Shown here: positions 63,299 through 64,000 of the stretch, in pieces
Position numbering within the stretch: the first letter of the stretch is position 1
Layout: each line of letters starts with the position of its first letter
Source: JALHSW01 sp963720675
GTDB taxonomy: Bacteria; Actinomycetota; Acidimicrobiia; IMCC26256; PALSA-555
Direction of reading: 5' to 3'
DNA: 64,000 nucleotides
NCBI GenBank assembly: GCA_963720675.1
Contig: CAVRGH010000010.1
Span: forward strand, 1,674,001-1,738,000
Made by a program: the position numbers and the translations under genes
The notes under the pieces: generated by a model
Told to the model about the DNA's origin: nothing
Databases searched by the model: none
What the model saw: only the letters and a program-made list of their open reading frames with translations

Positions 63299-63733
63299 CT
63301 ACGTGCCCGGCTGGCGGGTAGGCCACCCCGCGTCACTCACGTCGTGCACCGGATCCAGCAAGATCAGGTCCGAGAGATCGGTGTACTTGTCGAGCATCGG
63401 TGCTGCGTACGGTCGTGTGCTCGGAACGACACCGTTGTCCGCGGCTGCACCGGCCGCCTCCGCGGCTTCGAGCAGCAGTCGCTCCCCGAGGAGCTGCCCC
63501 ACGAACGCCTCCACCTCACGCGACGTCGTTGCAGGGTCGATCGAGTACCTCTCCACGAGGGTGGCGGCGGTCTCCGCGACCGTTCGGCCCGCGGCGAGGT
63601 CGCGCCAGGCGACGGCCCCCGCGCCGGTTGCACTGAAGTACGAGCCGGACGCGAGGTCGATGAGCAATGCCTCGTCGCCCACGATCTCGTCGACGATCGT
63701 CGGTCGATTCGCTCGGTAACGCTGATCGCTGAT
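63299..63733 (-). CDS. PqqD-like (RRE-fold) protein with conserved C-terminal tail, copy 1
   Basis: 144 residues if read from ATC at 63733. QRYRANRPTIVDEIVGDEALLIDLASGSYFSATGAGAVAWRDL is a PqqD fold (compare 'ALLLDLxSGxYFxLNxTGAxIW'), followed by a winged-helix-like VERYSIDPATTSREVEAFVGQLL. The tail has PYAAPMLDKYTDLSDLI and then LDPVHDVSDAGWPTRQPGT. Stop TAG at 63299. No ATG/GTG/TTG lies in frame upstream of the core, and GTG at 63682 would cut it; ATC at 63733 has AAGGGG 7 bases upstream. It is the first gene of the GT2/kinase locus, divergent from kgd. Confidence 0.85.
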   Translation of the reverse strand: MSDQRYRANRPTIVDEIVGDEALLIDLASGSYFSATGAGAVAWRDLAAGRTVAETAATLVERYSIDPATTSREVEAFVGQLLGERLLLEAAEAAGAAADNGVVPSTRPYAAPMLDKYTDLSDLILLDPVHDVSDAGWPTRQPGT

Positions 63734-63775
63734 CTTCCAACCCCTTCACGAACGGACAGGAACGGAATGAGTGTA
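63731..63775 (-). promoter_or_regulatory. Repeated promoter/leader element, copy 1 (before first PqqD-like gene)
   Basis: Minus strand: TACACT (63775-63770), GTGAAGGGG, then ATCAGCGATCAG at the putative start. One of three copies with matched spacing. It lies in the gap to kgd, so it should be the main promoter of the cluster. Confidence 0.6.
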
Positions 63776-63840
63776 TGACAACCCCTGCCCTGACCAGCCC
63801 GCCGGGGCGGCGTGGTCGGGGCGGGGCACGGCGCGCGACG

Positions 63841-64000
63841 ATGGGAAACGTGAACTTCGAAGACGTCGGCACCAACGAAGGGCTCGTCGAGGACCTCTAC
63901 GAGCAGTACCGCGCCGACCCCACCTCCGTGCCCGATCGCTGGCGCGACTACTTCGCTTCCCAGGACCGGGGCAACGGACAAGCCGCCGCGCCCGTCGCAC
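63841..64000 (+). CDS. kgd: 2-oxoglutarate decarboxylase/dehydrogenase E1 (Kgd/SucA type), N-terminal fragment
   Basis: First 53 residues only: NEGLVEDLYEQYRADPTSVPDRWRDYFASQ is the N-terminal helix shared by actinobacterial Kgd and OGDH E1 ('VExLYxxYxxDPxSVxxxWxxYF'). ATG at 63841 or GTG at 63850. Divergent from the PqqD-like cluster. The C-terminal part lies beyond the window, so domain fusions (E2-like part in Kgd) cannot be checked. Confidence 0.85.
   Translation, partial: MGNVNFEDVGTNEGLVEDLYEQYRADPTSVPDRWRDYFASQDRGNGQAAAPVA

Noticed and set aside
56125..63775. Canonical lasso-peptide gene cluster
   Set aside because: No asparagine-synthetase-like cyclase, no transglutaminase-like protease and no free precursor gene are present; only the accessory set (RRE, kinase, nucleotidyltransferase) matches.

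Overview
The window is a high-GC, densely packed bacterial chromosome segment, almost certainly from an Actinomycetota. The evidence is a gene order argS-lysA-hom-thrC, a Bpa-type proteasome activator, a Kgd-like 2-oxoglutarate decarboxylase, several F420/deazaflavin-type oxidoreductases, five P450s, an Rv2047c-like epimerase/PEP-domain fusion, and many GTG starts with 4-base ATGA/GTGA overlaps. The mix of lipid or steroid-like catabolism with P450s suggests an uncultured Acidimicrobiia-like or mycobacterium-related organism; that placement is inference. I saw no rRNA, tRNA, CRISPR array, IS element or phage gene.

Positions 1-45,800 are an accessory catabolic region. It holds the tail of an acyl-CoA ligase, P450s (137, 6561, 14073, 15829, 38373), SDRs, F420-type luciferase-like oxidoreductases, amidohydrolase-2 enzymes and TetR regulators next to the operons they probably control. 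Identifiable modules are: (i) TetR/SDR divergent from P450-amidohydrolase (5133-8883); (ii) two Liv-type ABC ATPases, enoyl-CoA hydratase, P450 and a PF14196-like protein (11706-15786); (iii) a tightly overlapping operon of thiamine-dependent E1 alpha, E1 beta, Rieske oxygenase and P450 (15829-19966) facing TetR-SDR-alpha/beta hydrolase; (iv) nucleoside hydrolase plus base deaminase (22446-23968); (v) a TetR gene, a double-domain CaiB/BaiF CoA-transferase, an amidohydrolase, a DUF35 Zn-ribbon protein and an Ltp2-like thiolase (25670-31521), with two matching candidate operators; (vi) a Phd/VapC toxin-antitoxin pair; (vii) an MCC-like biotin carboxylase with enoyl-CoA hydratase and acyl-CoA dehydrogenase (32187-37792); (viii) small redox operons (39637-45832).

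Positions 45,871-56,183 are mostly housekeeping: threonine, lysine and arginyl-tRNA genes on the minus strand, then bpa and a type II DAHP synthase on the plus strand.

Positions 56,125-63,775 (minus strand) hold the most unusual locus, lying between DAHP synthase and kgd. Two small PqqD-fold proteins carry an identical-looking C-terminal tail that resembles a lasso-peptide leader followed by a conserved LDPVHDVSDAGWP block. Around them are six compact family-2 glycosyltransferases in three paralogous types, an HprK-like kinase, a truncated second copy of that kinase, and a PF14907-type nucleotidyltransferase. Part of the locus is a recent tandem duplication, and a conserved promoter/leader element occurs three times. 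No lasso cyclase or leader protease is present.

Many genes, including housekeeping ones such as DAHP synthase and the carboxylase, show single-base-type frame changes in otherwise intact domains. I read most of these as residual assembly indels rather than true pseudogenes, and flag each one.
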